The position numbers and the translations under genes were made by a program. From an uncultured Pontibacter sp. (lineage in GTDB: Bacteria; Bacteroidota; Bacteroidia; Cytophagales; Hymenobacteraceae): a DNA stretch of 64,000 bases. Under the pieces are notes generated by a model that had not been told where the DNA came from, did not search any database, and saw only the letters and a program-made list of their open reading frames with translations. The first letter of the stretch is position 1. Every line of letters starts with the position of its first letter. The stretch is taken from NCBI RefSeq assembly GCF_947499215.1, contig NZ_CANMNI010000003.1, positions 434,001 through 498,000 of the forward strand, given 5' to 3'. Shown here piece by piece: positions 51,609 to 60,588 of this stretch.

Positions 51609-52100
51609 ATGGAAAATAAAACACCAAAAGATTATTCGCATATAAAAGACTGGGGAATAGACGCTGATCTGAAGAACGATCCGACCTACCCTATGAAGCA
51701 CCGCACCGACGCGGAACAGGAGGGCTATAGTTGGGAGCGACCGACGCAGCAGGACATCAACATTGAAGTGCTGCACTCAAACGAGCGCCCCAATGTAACT
51801 GCCGTTTTCGGCACCTCCATGCCACCGAGCGGACTAAGCGGCATGATTAGGCGCTTCGCTTTCAAACACAGCGAAAACAGCTACCTGCACTGGCTACCGC
51901 TGCTCATGGCTGACCGCGTGAATGTGGTGGAGGGCGTGATAGAGGACTTTGCGCATGGCAAGGTACCCAATATTTTTGCCGAGAAAGGTTGGAAAGCCGA
52001 TTGGGAGCATAACCGCAGCGGACTAATACAAAAAGTGGGGGTGATGGCCTTGGTTACCACCGCCGCCGTGCTGTTGCTAACCCGTAAAAAAAGCGATTAA
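51609..52100 (+). CDS. Tail-anchored protein of unknown function
   Basis: 163 aa. The soluble N-terminal part starts KDYSHIKDWGIDADLKNDP and contains PPSGLSGMIRRFAFKHSENSY; one C-terminal membrane segment (about 140-157, VGVMALVTTAAVLLL) precedes RKKSD. The RRFAFKHSENSYLHWLPLLMADRVN pattern is common in Cytophagales but unnamed as far as I know. Directly downstream of the alcohol dehydrogenase and ends at a terminator. Confidence 0.75.
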   Translation: MENKTPKDYSHIKDWGIDADLKNDPTYPMKHRTDAEQEGYSWERPTQQDINIEVLHSNERPNVTAVFGTSMPPSGLSGMIRRFAFKHSENSYLHWLPLLMADRVNVVEGVIEDFAHGKVPNIFAEKGWKADWEHNRSGLIQKVGVMALVTTAAVLLLTRKKSD

Positions 52101-52118
52101 TAATTGAAGATAAGCCAA

Positions 52119-52153
52119 AACAGAGGCAGCGACCAACGGTCGCTGCCTCTGTT
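52119..52153. terminator. Bidirectional terminator
   Basis: 16-bp perfect stem AACAGAGGCAGCGACC (52119-52134) / complement (52138-52153), 3-nt loop, between convergent genes. Confidence 0.9.
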
Positions 52154-52157
52154 GCTT

Positions 52158-52991
52158 TTAGTCCCATTCTATTATGTCATCTTCATCTTCGTTATCGTCA
52201 AATTCCCCGTCGAAACTATCTTCCTCATCCCAGTCATCCATTACATACACCTCGTCCGCCTCATCGTCCTGTATACCTATTAGTTCCTCAGAAACATCAA
52301 GGTTTTCATTCTCCAACAGAAAGTCATGTAGCAGGGGCACCGCCGTAAACCCTGAGCCGCTCAGGTCGATCAATTGGCCGCGCTGCAAAAAGCGGTTAGC
52401 GTCCAGCAGCACTTCGTAAATGGGGGTATGGATGTGCTTGGGTATCTTGAACAGGCGCGGGTCTCGCTTATCGAAGGGGGTAGCAATAGCGGAGGTATAC
52501 AGGTATGGGATAAGGGTTTTAGAACAGCTGATGGCAATGCGGTCGATACGGTGCTGCTGAAAGTACTCCTGTAGACGTCCGTTTATATTCTCGAAAAATT
52601 CAGCGGTCTCACCTAAACGAACACGCGAACCCGCCCGGGATTTCCCTTTGGTCTTGAGGTATTTGATCTGGCTCTTGCCCTGCTTCTTGCGCACCATGTA
52701 GGAGCGGAACACCTTGTGGTTCAGACAGCGCCCCTGCTCAAAATAGCCCATGGCGCAGTTACCCGCCTGAATCAGCAGGATAATGTAGTTTACCGGTTTT
52801 GCTTCGGCTATACCTGTCGCTGCGTACGGAACGGTGATCGGCAACCGGAAATGGATCTGTTCCAGACCCTTTTCGTCAAGCAGTGTAAGCCGGTGTTTTT
52901 CCGGGGCATATTCCGTTTTGATGGAAGACGTCTGAATGGAATGGAGCAGTTCGGCGGCCTTGTCGTGTGGTAAAAAACGGATAGTATCCAT
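52158..52991 (-). CDS. VLRF1 (Vms1-like release factor 1) peptidyl-tRNA hydrolase domain protein
   Basis: 277 aa from ATG 52991. The central MVRKKQGKSQIKYLKTKGKS with SRAGSRVRL (about 99-125) matches the glutamine-bearing catalytic loop of VLRF1 proteins (KKQGxSQ, comparable to GGQ of eRF1 and Q of Vms1/ANKZF1). The flanking alpha/beta domain ends in a very acidic tail (from about 250, DDWDEEDSFDGEFDDNEDED). Predicted to release nascent chains from peptidyl-tRNA on split or stalled ribosomes. Alone on its strand. Activity inferred from the family. Confidence 0.8.
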   Translation of the reverse strand: MDTIRFLPHDKAAELLHSIQTSSIKTEYAPEKHRLTLLDEKGLEQIHFRLPITVPYAATGIAEAKPVNYIILLIQAGNCAMGYFEQGRCLNHKVFRSYMVRKKQGKSQIKYLKTKGKSRAGSRVRLGETAEFFENINGRLQEYFQQHRIDRIAISCSKTLIPYLYTSAIATPFDKRDPRLFKIPKHIHTPIYEVLLDANRFLQRGQLIDLSGSGFTAVPLLHDFLLENENLDVSEELIGIQDDEADEVYVMDDWDEEDSFDGEFDDNEDEDDIIEWD

Positions 52992-53056
52992 AAACAGGGT
53001 ATAGCGCAATTTAGGTGCGCAAGTTCGCAAAAAGCCGCGTAGATACTAGTGAGCGC

Positions 53057-55183
53057 TTATCGTTTCAGGTAAATGCTCAGAGTAGAGCCTTTCCCGACCT
53101 TACTTTTAACCTCAATCCGTCCTTCAGCATTCTCCACAATTCTCTTCACCATATAGAGGCCTATACCGGACCCGTCTACGTGGTCGTGCAGTCGGGTGAA
53201 CATGGAAAATATTTTTTGCTGCCCGGATGGGCTCATACCTAGTCCGTTGTCTTGTACCGTAATTATGGCAAAATCGCCGGAGGTTTTACCGCTTATCTGA
53301 ACAAGGGGCACACGATCCGGGGAGCTGTACTTGATGGCATTGGAAAGCAGGTTGTAAACAATAGAGCGCATATTTTTCTCGGAGAACCTAATGGCCATGT
53401 GAGGGGCTACGTCGATTTCGAGCTTAGCACCGGCCTTTTCGATCTGGCTGCTTAAGTCAAGCGCTACATCATCGATTAACTCGCGAAGGTTAACCTCTGA
53501 AACCTCTTGGCTGTTTTCCTTTTGCAGTTTGGTCACATCCGTCAGATGCTCAATGGTGCGCTTAAACCGGGCGATGGAGCTTTCGATCATCTCGATTACC
53601 CCCTTGACCTCATCAGAAGTCCGTACCTCGCTAGGTATAGACTCCAGCAGAATGAGCAAAAGTCGCTCGATGTTAAAGATGGGAGCCTTTAGGTCGTGAG
53701 ATGCCGCGTAGATGAAATTGTCCAGATCCGCATTGATGCGGACTAACTGCGTGTTGGTATCCGACAGCTCCAGGTTGGTCGCGGCGAGCTTTTCGGTGAG
53801 TGCCCTTGCCTCCTGTTCACTCTCTTCCAGTTTCATCCGGGCTATTGTCTGCTCGGTTATATCATGCACCAAGGTATAGAAGCCGACCACTTCGCCGTCT
53901 CTGATATCAGGCACGTAACTGCTGTAGATGTATTTTACAAAGTCCTCGCGGTAGGGCATTCGGCTCTCATAGTTGAGGCGCTCTCCGGCCAGTGCCCGGT
54001 CGATGTATTGTTTCACACCGCTGTAGGCTTTTTCGCCTATCACATCCCGTACAGGCCTACCCAGTAATTCATTTGCTTTTAACGGAAACCAAGACTCGTA
54101 GGCCTTGTTGGTAAAGCGGTACTTCTCCTCCTTGTCCAGATAGCCGATCAGCACAGGCAGCGCATCGGTAATCAGACGTAGCGTCTCAGCGCTCTGCTCT
54201 ACTTTTTTTCGAGACATGACGTGGTCCGTCACCTCGTAAAAAAACAACAGCAGGCCGTCAATCTCGCCCTGCTCATTGCGGCGCGCTTGGTAAGTGAAGG
54301 TGAAATATAGCTCCTCCAATGTGCCATCGCCGTGGCGTGAAAGTGATACCGGATATTCTGATTCTTGGTATGTTTCACCTGTTCTGTATACCTGCTCTAT
54401 GGAGCGAATCAAAGGGGTGCCTGCCAGTTCCGGAAAGGCTTCTACAAAGGGTTTACCCAAGACGTTTTTGGTCGGGAAAGCACGCTGGAAGGCTGGGTTA
54501 AACAGCTGAAACTTCAGCTCCGGGCCATCCAAGACCAGAAATGGGATAAGAGAGTTCATAAAAACGGCGTGAAGCCTGTTTCGCTGTATTTCGATAGCTG
54601 CTTTTGATAACTCCAGATATCCGGCGTATTCGGCTGCGTGGATCTCCTCCTGCTGATGGAACGATGCCTGCTGAGCTTGGACTGCTGCCAGCTCCTCCTT
54701 CGTTATTTGCTGCAGGCCATACAAAGTTTCCACTTGGTGTTTGCTCTTTTCCAGTCCTTCTTGGGCTAACACCTGCTCTGTGACGTCCACTACTTTGTGT
54801 AGGATGTACTCTATACCGCCATTTTCGTCTAGTACCGGGGTATTGGTAGGCAGCCAGTATCTTTTCTGAAAATTTCCCGTCTCCGGAGGTGATTGCACAT
54901 CATAACGCTGCAGCGCCATTTGGTGGGGTTTCTTGTTTTGAATCACCCATTGCAGCGAGAGTCGCAAATTCATAGTGCCATCCGGCTCAGACAAGTTAGG
55001 ATTATCAGGGAGGACCTCAAAGAGGTAGCGACCAAGCGCAGCCTCAAGCTTAAGCTGCGTTGCTTCTAGGTAAGTTTTGCTGGCTCCTAATATAGAAAGG
55101 TCAGTCGAAAGAATCAGGTATAGATCAGGCACTGCATCAAGGAAGCGTAGAAGCTCAGAAGACAGGGAAGCGTGTTTAGTCAT
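53057..55183 (-). CDS. Multi-PAS sensor histidine kinase
   Basis: 708 aa from ATG 55183 (MTKHASLSSELLRFL); a start at 55312 would add 43 residues. Three PAS domains (about 10-145, 205-330, 340-455) are followed by a coiled coil, an HisKA domain with phospho-acceptor SHDLKAP (about 515), and HATPase motifs NLLSNAIKYS (N box), DNGLGM (G1) and GSGIGLYMVKRIVE (G2). No membrane segment, so a cytosolic sensor. No response regulator adjoins, so its partner is elsewhere. Confidence 0.9.
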   Translation of the reverse strand: MTKHASLSSELLRFLDAVPDLYLILSTDLSILGASKTYLEATQLKLEAALGRYLFEVLPDNPNLSEPDGTMNLRLSLQWVIQNKKPHQMALQRYDVQSPPETGNFQKRYWLPTNTPVLDENGGIEYILHKVVDVTEQVLAQEGLEKSKHQVETLYGLQQITKEELAAVQAQQASFHQQEEIHAAEYAGYLELSKAAIEIQRNRLHAVFMNSLIPFLVLDGPELKFQLFNPAFQRAFPTKNVLGKPFVEAFPELAGTPLIRSIEQVYRTGETYQESEYPVSLSRHGDGTLEELYFTFTYQARRNEQGEIDGLLLFFYEVTDHVMSRKKVEQSAETLRLITDALPVLIGYLDKEEKYRFTNKAYESWFPLKANELLGRPVRDVIGEKAYSGVKQYIDRALAGERLNYESRMPYREDFVKYIYSSYVPDIRDGEVVGFYTLVHDITEQTIARMKLEESEQEARALTEKLAATNLELSDTNTQLVRINADLDNFIYAASHDLKAPIFNIERLLLILLESIPSEVRTSDEVKGVIEMIESSIARFKRTIEHLTDVTKLQKENSQEVSEVNLRELIDDVALDLSSQIEKAGAKLEIDVAPHMAIRFSEKNMRSIVYNLLSNAIKYSSPDRVPLVQISGKTSGDFAIITVQDNGLGMSPSGQQKIFSMFTRLHDHVDGSGIGLYMVKRIVENAEGRIEVKSKVGKGSTLSIYLKR

Positions 55184-55662
55184 AATTCTAATTGAAGCAG
55201 TACTGGAAAAGCGCCTCTGCAATTCGGCTTGATGGATTTGAAAAAGAAGCTTGGGAATGCCATTTCTGTCCTGCCATTCCAATATCCGGTGTTTAGCTGA
55301 GAACTGCAACAATATACTTTATAAAAGGGGCTGCTGTTTTGTTCGGACTAAAGATCAGACAATGTATTGGGAACCATTGGGACTGAAGTAGTCTCTGGTT
55401 CCTGTTGCATGCCGGGGAGGCTTATGCTTCAGCGTCTATTCTAAGGAGGTGCGCAAGGTATAAGAGGAGTCAGATTCCGGAAGGTTAAATTGTCAGAAAA
55501 AGCTTCAAACAGATTTCTCCCTTGTAACTTTTGGTGGGTGCGGGAGACTGCATCAAGTATTTAACTCGTCCGGGGCGAATTTGTTTAATGCCATTTCTAA
55601 ACCTAACAAGCCTGTTTCCCCGGTGGGCACGCTAAGCCAACCGGGGAAATTGTGTCAGCTTG
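55184..55662. other. Non-coding region upstream of the histidine kinase
   Basis: 479 bp including an in-frame extension of the kinase gene to 55312 without domain content. It carries a GGTATA word at about 55458 and a hairpin TTTCCCCGGT/ACCGGGGAAA (55615-55649) just after the CoA-disulfide reductase stop, possibly its terminator. No other gene seen. Confidence 0.5.
55615..55649 (-). terminator. Possible terminator of CoA-disulfide reductase gene
   Basis: 10-bp perfect stem at 55615-55624 and 55640-55649, 14 bp beyond the stop. The minus strand has no strong T-run. Confidence 0.45.
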
Positions 55663-57363
55663 CTAGCATACTGTTTCCTGTTCTTTACGACTGGCGCTTA
55701 CGTTTTCGGCTGATCCGTATCGGGCGATAGAATAGGTTTTAAAACCGCCGTCCAGACTTTTCGCTTTAAAGCCGTTTTCCTGTAGAATACGCAAGGCCAA
55801 GTAACCACGCAGACCAGCATGGCAATAAATATAAATTGTCTCGTTGGCCGGAAGCTCGCTTAAGCGGTTTCGTAGCTCGTGCAGCGGAATGTGTGCCGAG
55901 CCTGCCATGTGGTCTGTCATCCGCTCGGAGTCCTCGCGCACGTCCAGTACATAATGGCCAGCCGCCATCAGGTCATCTATCTCATTCCACTGAACGGTTT
56001 CCAGCATACCCTCCAGCAGGTTCACCGCTACATAGCCTGCCATATTCACAGGGTCTTTTGCAGAAGAGTAGGGTGGGGCATAAGCCAATTCCAACTCAGG
56101 TAGATCGTGTACGGTCAGGCCGGCCTTAATGGCAGTCGCCAGTACGTCGATCCGCTTGTCAACGCCTTTCTCACCGACTCCCTGCGCACCCAATATGCTG
56201 CCATCTTTGGGAGAGAATAGGAGTTTGAGGGCCATTGGCTTAGCACCGGGATAATAGCCCGCATGTGAGTTGGGGTGGATATGCACGGCATGGTAGGCAA
56301 TCCCTTGGCGTTTCAGGTTCTTCTCGTTATTACCGGTGGTAGCGGCGGTCAGGTTAAACACTTTGGCTATGGCAGTACCGAGCGTGCCCCGGTAAGGTGT
56401 TTTTTTGCCGAATATGTTGTCGGCTACTATGCGGCCCTGTCGGTTAGCGGGCCAAGCAAGCGGCACAAAACAGGCCGTGCCGTTTACATAGTCCCGTACC
56501 TCGATGGCGTCGCCCACGGCATATATGTTAGGGTCAGAGGTTTGCAGGTATTCATTTACAGCAATGGTTTTGCGGTTGCCCAAGGCCAGTCCGGCTTCTT
56601 CTGCCAGTGTACTCTCAGGCTGCACGCCAGCTGCCATTATGATCATGTCGGTATGCAATTCTGCTCCGCTCTGCAACACTAGTCTTTTGCCGTGGTCTTC
56701 TATGCTGGCTAAGCCATCACCGAGGTAGAGTGCAACCCCTTGCTCTTGCAGGTGCAGGTGCAGACTGGCGGCCATTTCAGGATCGAGGGGCTCCATGACT
56801 TGGTTTGAGCGCTCTACTATACTCACCTCAATGCTGAGTTCGTGCAGGTTCTCTGCCATTTCTAGGCCAATGAAGCCTCCGCCTACAACAGCGGCCCTCC
56901 GTGGGCGCACCTTGTTTACAAATCCTTTGATCTTGTCAGTATCCGGAATGTTGCGCAGTGTAAACAAATGCTCAGCCTCTGCTATACCTGGTATGGGAGG
57001 GAGCATGGGTTTGGCCCCCGGCGATAAAATGAGCGTGTCGTAGGATTCTGTGTATACCTCCTGCGTGCGAAGGTCTTGCATGAGCACTGTTTTCTCATCC
57101 CGATTGATACGCACTGCCTCGGTGCGGTTCCGGATGTCGAGCTTAAAGCGGTCTGACATGCCGGCCACCGTCTGCACGAGCAGTTTGTCTCGGTTTTCGA
57201 TTGCTCCGCCGATATAGTAAGGAAGTCCGCAGTTGGCAAAAGAGATGTACTCGCCTCGTTCAATCAGTACAATATGTGCATGCTCATTCAGGCGGCGAAG
57301 TCTGGCTGCTGCAGTAGCGCCTCCGGCTACACCTCCCACGATCACAATTTTCTCAGGTTTCAT
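55663..57363 (-). CDS. CoA-disulfide reductase with C-terminal rhodanese domain
   Basis: 566 aa. FAD loop VIVGGVAGGATAAARLRR (7-24), active-site Cys45 in FANCGLPYYIGG (single-Cys flavin disulfide reductase), second nucleotide loop AAVVGGGFIGLEMAENL (about 158), VGDAIEV (about 283), a dimerisation domain to about 450, and a rhodanese domain (about 468-550) with IYCHAGLRGYLA, whose Cys is the predicted persulfide carrier. Reduces CoA disulfides or CoA persulfides with NAD(P)H. A Crp/Fnr-like site lies upstream. Confidence 0.9.
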   Translation of the reverse strand: MKPEKIVIVGGVAGGATAAARLRRLNEHAHIVLIERGEYISFANCGLPYYIGGAIENRDKLLVQTVAGMSDRFKLDIRNRTEAVRINRDEKTVLMQDLRTQEVYTESYDTLILSPGAKPMLPPIPGIAEAEHLFTLRNIPDTDKIKGFVNKVRPRRAAVVGGGFIGLEMAENLHELSIEVSIVERSNQVMEPLDPEMAASLHLHLQEQGVALYLGDGLASIEDHGKRLVLQSGAELHTDMIIMAAGVQPESTLAEEAGLALGNRKTIAVNEYLQTSDPNIYAVGDAIEVRDYVNGTACFVPLAWPANRQGRIVADNIFGKKTPYRGTLGTAIAKVFNLTAATTGNNEKNLKRQGIAYHAVHIHPNSHAGYYPGAKPMALKLLFSPKDGSILGAQGVGEKGVDKRIDVLATAIKAGLTVHDLPELELAYAPPYSSAKDPVNMAGYVAVNLLEGMLETVQWNEIDDLMAAGHYVLDVREDSERMTDHMAGSAHIPLHELRNRLSELPANETIYIYCHAGLRGYLALRILQENGFKAKSLDGGFKTYSIARYGSAENVSASRKEQETVC

Positions 57364-57855
57364 ATGGCTAATTTTTTGGGTTTGTAAGTATGTGTCTTTT
57401 TTTAGGCTCTCTATTGTGAGCCATGTTCATCCGGGGTTTTCTGTCCCTGACTGATGCTGTAAAATTCGTGCACAACAAAATGATTTAGTGTGACGCATGT
57501 TACACAAGAAAAATAAAATATAAAAAGACCTTTAAGTATTTTATTAGTCGTGAAATTTACTTTCTCAGTTCAAAAGCATTGGCATGTTTGGAGTGGCCTG
57601 CGACGCTGATTTACTTTGGGAGAAGATTTATTATACTCTATCCAGTTGGCCTCGGAGCGTTGCAGTGACGTTGCCAAAGCTGCGTTATACCGCGGTTGTA
57701 GGTGATTTGCCACTGGGCTTTACTAAGACGGCAATTGGCACTGTAGTAGGGTGCCTGTGTAATGGAGATGAAACTGCGATTTTGTTTTAAAGTGAGTAAC
57801 CTTCATTTTATAATGTGGAGCAATTGCGTTACTTTGCATTCAAAAACCACTATAT
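57364..57855. other. Non-coding region between CoA-disulfide reductase and lipoprotein genes
   Basis: 492 bp between divergent genes. Holds a Crp/Fnr-like dyad (57489-57504), AT-rich promoter DNA around 57515-57560, and GGTATA-type words near 57690. A 68-codon plus-strand frame at 57584 has no protein character. Confidence 0.5.
57489..57504. promoter_or_regulatory. Crp/Fnr-family operator-like dyad
   Basis: TGTGACGCATGTTACA fits TGTGA-N6-TCACA with one mismatch (TTACA). It lies 126 bp upstream of the CoA-disulfide reductase start. The regulator is not in this window. Confidence 0.45.
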
Positions 57856-58470
57856 ATGAACAAACTTAAACTCGTGATCATCTGGTGCCTCTTCTTGGGC
57901 GCATTTTCTTCTTGCAGCGATAAAGACGATCCGGAGCCGGACGCTACGGCTGAACTCGATTACCAGCCTACTACACAGGGCTCTACATGGACGTATGGCG
58001 GCTCCTCGCCCTACACCGTAAAAGCTACTGGCAAAACCAAAGAAATCGGTGGCAAGACCTTCCACGAGATGGAAACACAAGAGGGTAGTGAAACACGTAT
58101 GTCTTATGTGCACAAAGCGAATGGCGTGTACACCTTGGAAGGGATGGAAGAAGCCTTTGCCGGGGTAGCCCTCGTGTTCCTGAAAGATAACGCTCCGGTG
58201 GGCGATACTTGGACAGAGACTGTTGTCATGGACGGCATTAATACCAATATGACTTTCTCTATTGAAGCCAAAGACATAACCAAGACCGTGGAAGGAAAGA
58301 CTTATCAGAACGTGATCCATGTCCGCTTGAATACCGCCGTAGTTTGGATGGGTATGGAAATAGATATGGGGGTGCCGATGAACTACTTCTGGGCAAAAGG
58401 CGTGGGCCTGATCCTGACCGATGCCGGTGACCATGGCAATTACCCTTTAAAGTCGCATACCATCAAATAG
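57856..58470 (+). CDS. Lipoprotein of unknown function
   Basis: 204 aa. Lipobox FSSC (Cys20) followed by acidic SDKDDPEPD, typical of Bacteroidota surface export (+2 acidic residues). A beta-rich body of about 180 residues (TQGSTWTYGGSSPYTVKATGK, MTFSIEAKDITKTVEGKTYQN). Named families not recognised. Single gene with a downstream terminator. Confidence 0.8.
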   Translation: MNKLKLVIIWCLFLGAFSSCSDKDDPEPDATAELDYQPTTQGSTWTYGGSSPYTVKATGKTKEIGGKTFHEMETQEGSETRMSYVHKANGVYTLEGMEEAFAGVALVFLKDNAPVGDTWTETVVMDGINTNMTFSIEAKDITKTVEGKTYQNVIHVRLNTAVVWMGMEIDMGVPMNYFWAKGVGLILTDAGDHGNYPLKSHTIK

Positions 58471-58512
58471 GGATGACTGCGCTGCTGAGCGGCGTAAGTT
58501 GGAACCAAGCTG

Positions 58513-58546
58513 GAGAGACAGCCGCAAAAGACCGCGGCTGCCTCTC
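58513..58546 (+). terminator. Terminator of the lipoprotein gene
   Basis: Stem GAGAGACAGCCGC (58513-58525) / GCGGCTGCCTCTC (58534-58546), one mismatch, then CCGTTTTT. Confidence 0.75.
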
Positions 58547-58669
58547 CCGTTTTTAAGAAATATGGAGGATAGAAGCAGCTAAGCAGCGCTGCTTTCCGTA
58601 TGCACACAGGATTGGGAATGCGCCGGCAAGCGCCGGAAAATGGCATAGAACCGACAAGCATTATCCGAA

Positions 58670-59158
58670 ATGAGAGGGACCCTACTGATCATGCTGCTGC
58701 TGTGCTCCTGCGCCACCTCACGCGAGGCTGAAAGCCCTGTAGAGGATGACGCCGGCAAAACATTCCCCCCGAAGTTCTACCCGCCGGCCGTATACGCTCC
58801 AAAACCGCTTGATCCCACAAGGCTTAGTCTCACGCCCGACTTGGGCCGATCGCCCACACCCACTTACACGAATGGCTATACCCGAGAAGGCAAGCCAAGG
58901 ATAGAGTACAAAAGCAGGATTATCACTGATACAGTCTACCTGCAAAGCCCGGTGGCGGCAGACTCCCTGTCCCGTGAACTGGAAATAGAGCAACTGGCCA
59001 ATCAGGCCATCCGGAAAAGACTGCAGGATACGGAAGCGGACCGGGACTACTGGCAGGAGAAGAATGAGCAGAAGTTCTGGGCCCTGATTGCCATGGGGGT
59101 ATTCGGGTTTTTATACATCCTGTTCACACTACTGGCTTCGCGCATCAAAGAGACCTAG
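58670..59158 (+). CDS. Lipoprotein with C-terminal membrane segment
   Basis: 162 aa. Lipobox LCSC (Cys14) near the start, a Pro-rich middle (FPPKFYPPAVYAPKPLDP), a coiled coil (LEIEQLANQAIRKRLQDTEADRD, about 101-125 in two parts) and one C-terminal membrane span (about 138-156, FWALIAMGVFGFLYILFTLL). A lipid anchor and a membrane span at opposite ends are unusual and would bridge two membranes or fold back. Function unknown. Confidence 0.72.
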   Translation: MRGTLLIMLLLCSCATSREAESPVEDDAGKTFPPKFYPPAVYAPKPLDPTRLSLTPDLGRSPTPTYTNGYTREGKPRIEYKSRIITDTVYLQSPVAADSLSRELEIEQLANQAIRKRLQDTEADRDYWQEKNEQKFWALIAMGVFGFLYILFTLLASRIKET

Positions 59159-59234
59159 CGCACAGTCGATAGAACCGTACGCCGCTGCCGTCGTTTAAAA
59201 AGGGAAGTTTCATTTTTAAACCTGATTCAAAACT

Positions 59235-59915
59235 ATGGACAGACGAGAAAGAGATCGCTACGATCGTGACAACTACAACCGTGATTACAGCGGGGGCGCC
59301 GGCTACGGCCGTGGCGACGAACACTACCACAGCGCCCGCAACCTGACAAACGAATTCGAGCAGGAGTACCAAAGCCACCATCCGGACATGGATCGCGACC
59401 GCGACCGCTACATGCGTGACCGTGACCGCGGAGGTATGCGACAAAGCTATCATGAAGGAGATAGTGGAGGCGCCTACGAGCAGCGCCGACGGGAAGAAGA
59501 CCGCGATTTCCGTGGCCGTGACTATGGCTTCCAGCAGCGTGACCGAGACCGCGACCGCGATTTCACGGACAGCTACAGCAGCCGTAACAGGTATAGCCAG
59601 CGAAGCGACGATTTCGGAGATCGCGACCGTGACAGGTATAGCGACCGCGACAGTTATGGTAGCCGAGAGCGCCGTGGCGGAATGAGCCATGACCGCATGC
59701 GCGAAGGCTATGGCATTTCCGATTACGGACGCACAGGGCAGTCATCCGTACGCTCAAACAGAGGCATTCCGAATGCAGGTGTTTCGAGCAGTTTCTCGGA
59801 TGACTACGGCAGCACCGATTTCGACCGCGACCGTAGCTACGGCATTTCATCTGGTAATTACGGTGCCTACGGTTCTCACAGAGGTGGCTTCAGCCGCAAC
59901 CGTGACGACTGGTAA
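59235..59915 (+). CDS. Intrinsically disordered R/D/Y/G-rich protein 2
   Basis: 226 aa with about half of the residues Arg, Asp, Tyr, Gly or Ser. Mixed-charge runs such as DRDRDRYMRDRDRGG and RDRDRDRDFTDSY resemble the RD-rich tails of eukaryotic RNA-binding proteins. N-terminal part SARNLTNEFEQEYQSHHPDMD is the only less repetitive segment. End SRNRDDW parallels the other disordered protein (21497-22237). Cytoplasmic. Possible nucleic-acid binding or condensate former; inference only. Confidence 0.8.
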   Translation: MDRRERDRYDRDNYNRDYSGGAGYGRGDEHYHSARNLTNEFEQEYQSHHPDMDRDRDRYMRDRDRGGMRQSYHEGDSGGAYEQRRREEDRDFRGRDYGFQQRDRDRDRDFTDSYSSRNRYSQRSDDFGDRDRDRYSDRDSYGSRERRGGMSHDRMREGYGISDYGRTGQSSVRSNRGIPNAGVSSSFSDDYGSTDFDRDRSYGISSGNYGAYGSHRGGFSRNRDDW

Positions 59916-59937
59916 ACCACCGGTATACCTTAATTTG

Positions 59938-59977
59938 AACAAGACAGCCGCTGCCTTTGGGTAGCGGCTGTCTTGTT
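59938..59977 (+). terminator. Terminator of disordered protein gene 2
   Basis: 15-bp stem AACAAGACAGCCGCT (59938-59952) / complement (59963-59977), followed by TTTAAAAT. Confidence 0.85.
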
Positions 59978-60033
59978 TTAAAATAGTTAATTTTAAATAT
60001 AGTGTTTATTTAATTTATGCTTATATTGAAGGT

Positions 60034-60137
60034 GCCAATTGCGCCACTTGCTTGAAGATCACACAGTTCCTGAGTATAGAGCTGTCTAGTGCAAGAAGTG
60101 GCGGTAGAATTAATGCTGCAAAAAGGTGCAATTTGGC
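60034..60137. other. Complex inverted repeat, possible structured RNA or regulatory DNA
   Basis: GCCAATTGCGCC (60034-60045) pairs imperfectly with GGTGCAATTTGGC (60125-60137), and CGCCACTTGCTTG (60042-60054) with CAAGAAGTGGCG (60092-60103). Inner ACAG/CTGT pairs also exist. It lies in the leader of the membrane protein gene at 60178. Confidence 0.35.
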
Positions 60138-60177
60138 TAATCTCGGTAATCAGAATTTAGACAAGCACTAACGTAAT

Positions 60178-60588
60178 ATGAGCAAGTTATTCCTGCTATT
60201 CAAAACCGCAATTTTGGATGCCATTGTCATCTTTTTGTTTGGGCCGGTTCATCTTATTTATTTGGCTCTGAGGTATGGGACCGAGTTTGGAAGAGGGGTT
60301 GTCTTTGTTTACCCCATGTTCTTTACCTTGATTCTCGTGTTTTTGATAAACGTGGGGTACAGTCTGCTTAAGCTCACCTATAACGATCTCAATACCATGG
60401 ATAAGACACGCTGGTTTGGTACTTGGCTTATCCTCCACACGCTGCTTTACCTATACCTTGAACTTACCATGCTCAATATCTCCACTTTGTTTTATGTGGA
60501 GTGTATCACAAGTGCTGTCATATACATGGGCTTTCTGATTTTCTTACACTACCGGATGTATACCAAACTTCCTGTTGCGCGGTATTAA
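60178..60588 (+). CDS. Four-span membrane protein of unknown function
   Basis: 136 aa with four hydrophobic segments (about 9-29, 41-62, 80-100, 105-125). No signature recognised; the motif FGPVHLIYLALRYGTEFGRG lies after the first span. Preceded by a 260-bp AT-rich leader with an unusual inverted repeat and followed by a hairpin terminator at 60696. Confidence 0.7.
   Translation: MSKLFLLFKTAILDAIVIFLFGPVHLIYLALRYGTEFGRGVVFVYPMFFTLILVFLINVGYSLLKLTYNDLNTMDKTRWFGTWLILHTLLYLYLELTMLNISTLFYVECITSAVIYMGFLIFLHYRMYTKLPVARY

Noticed and set aside
57584-57790. 68-codon plus-strand frame
   Set aside because: No recognisable features; likely chance frame in the regulatory region.
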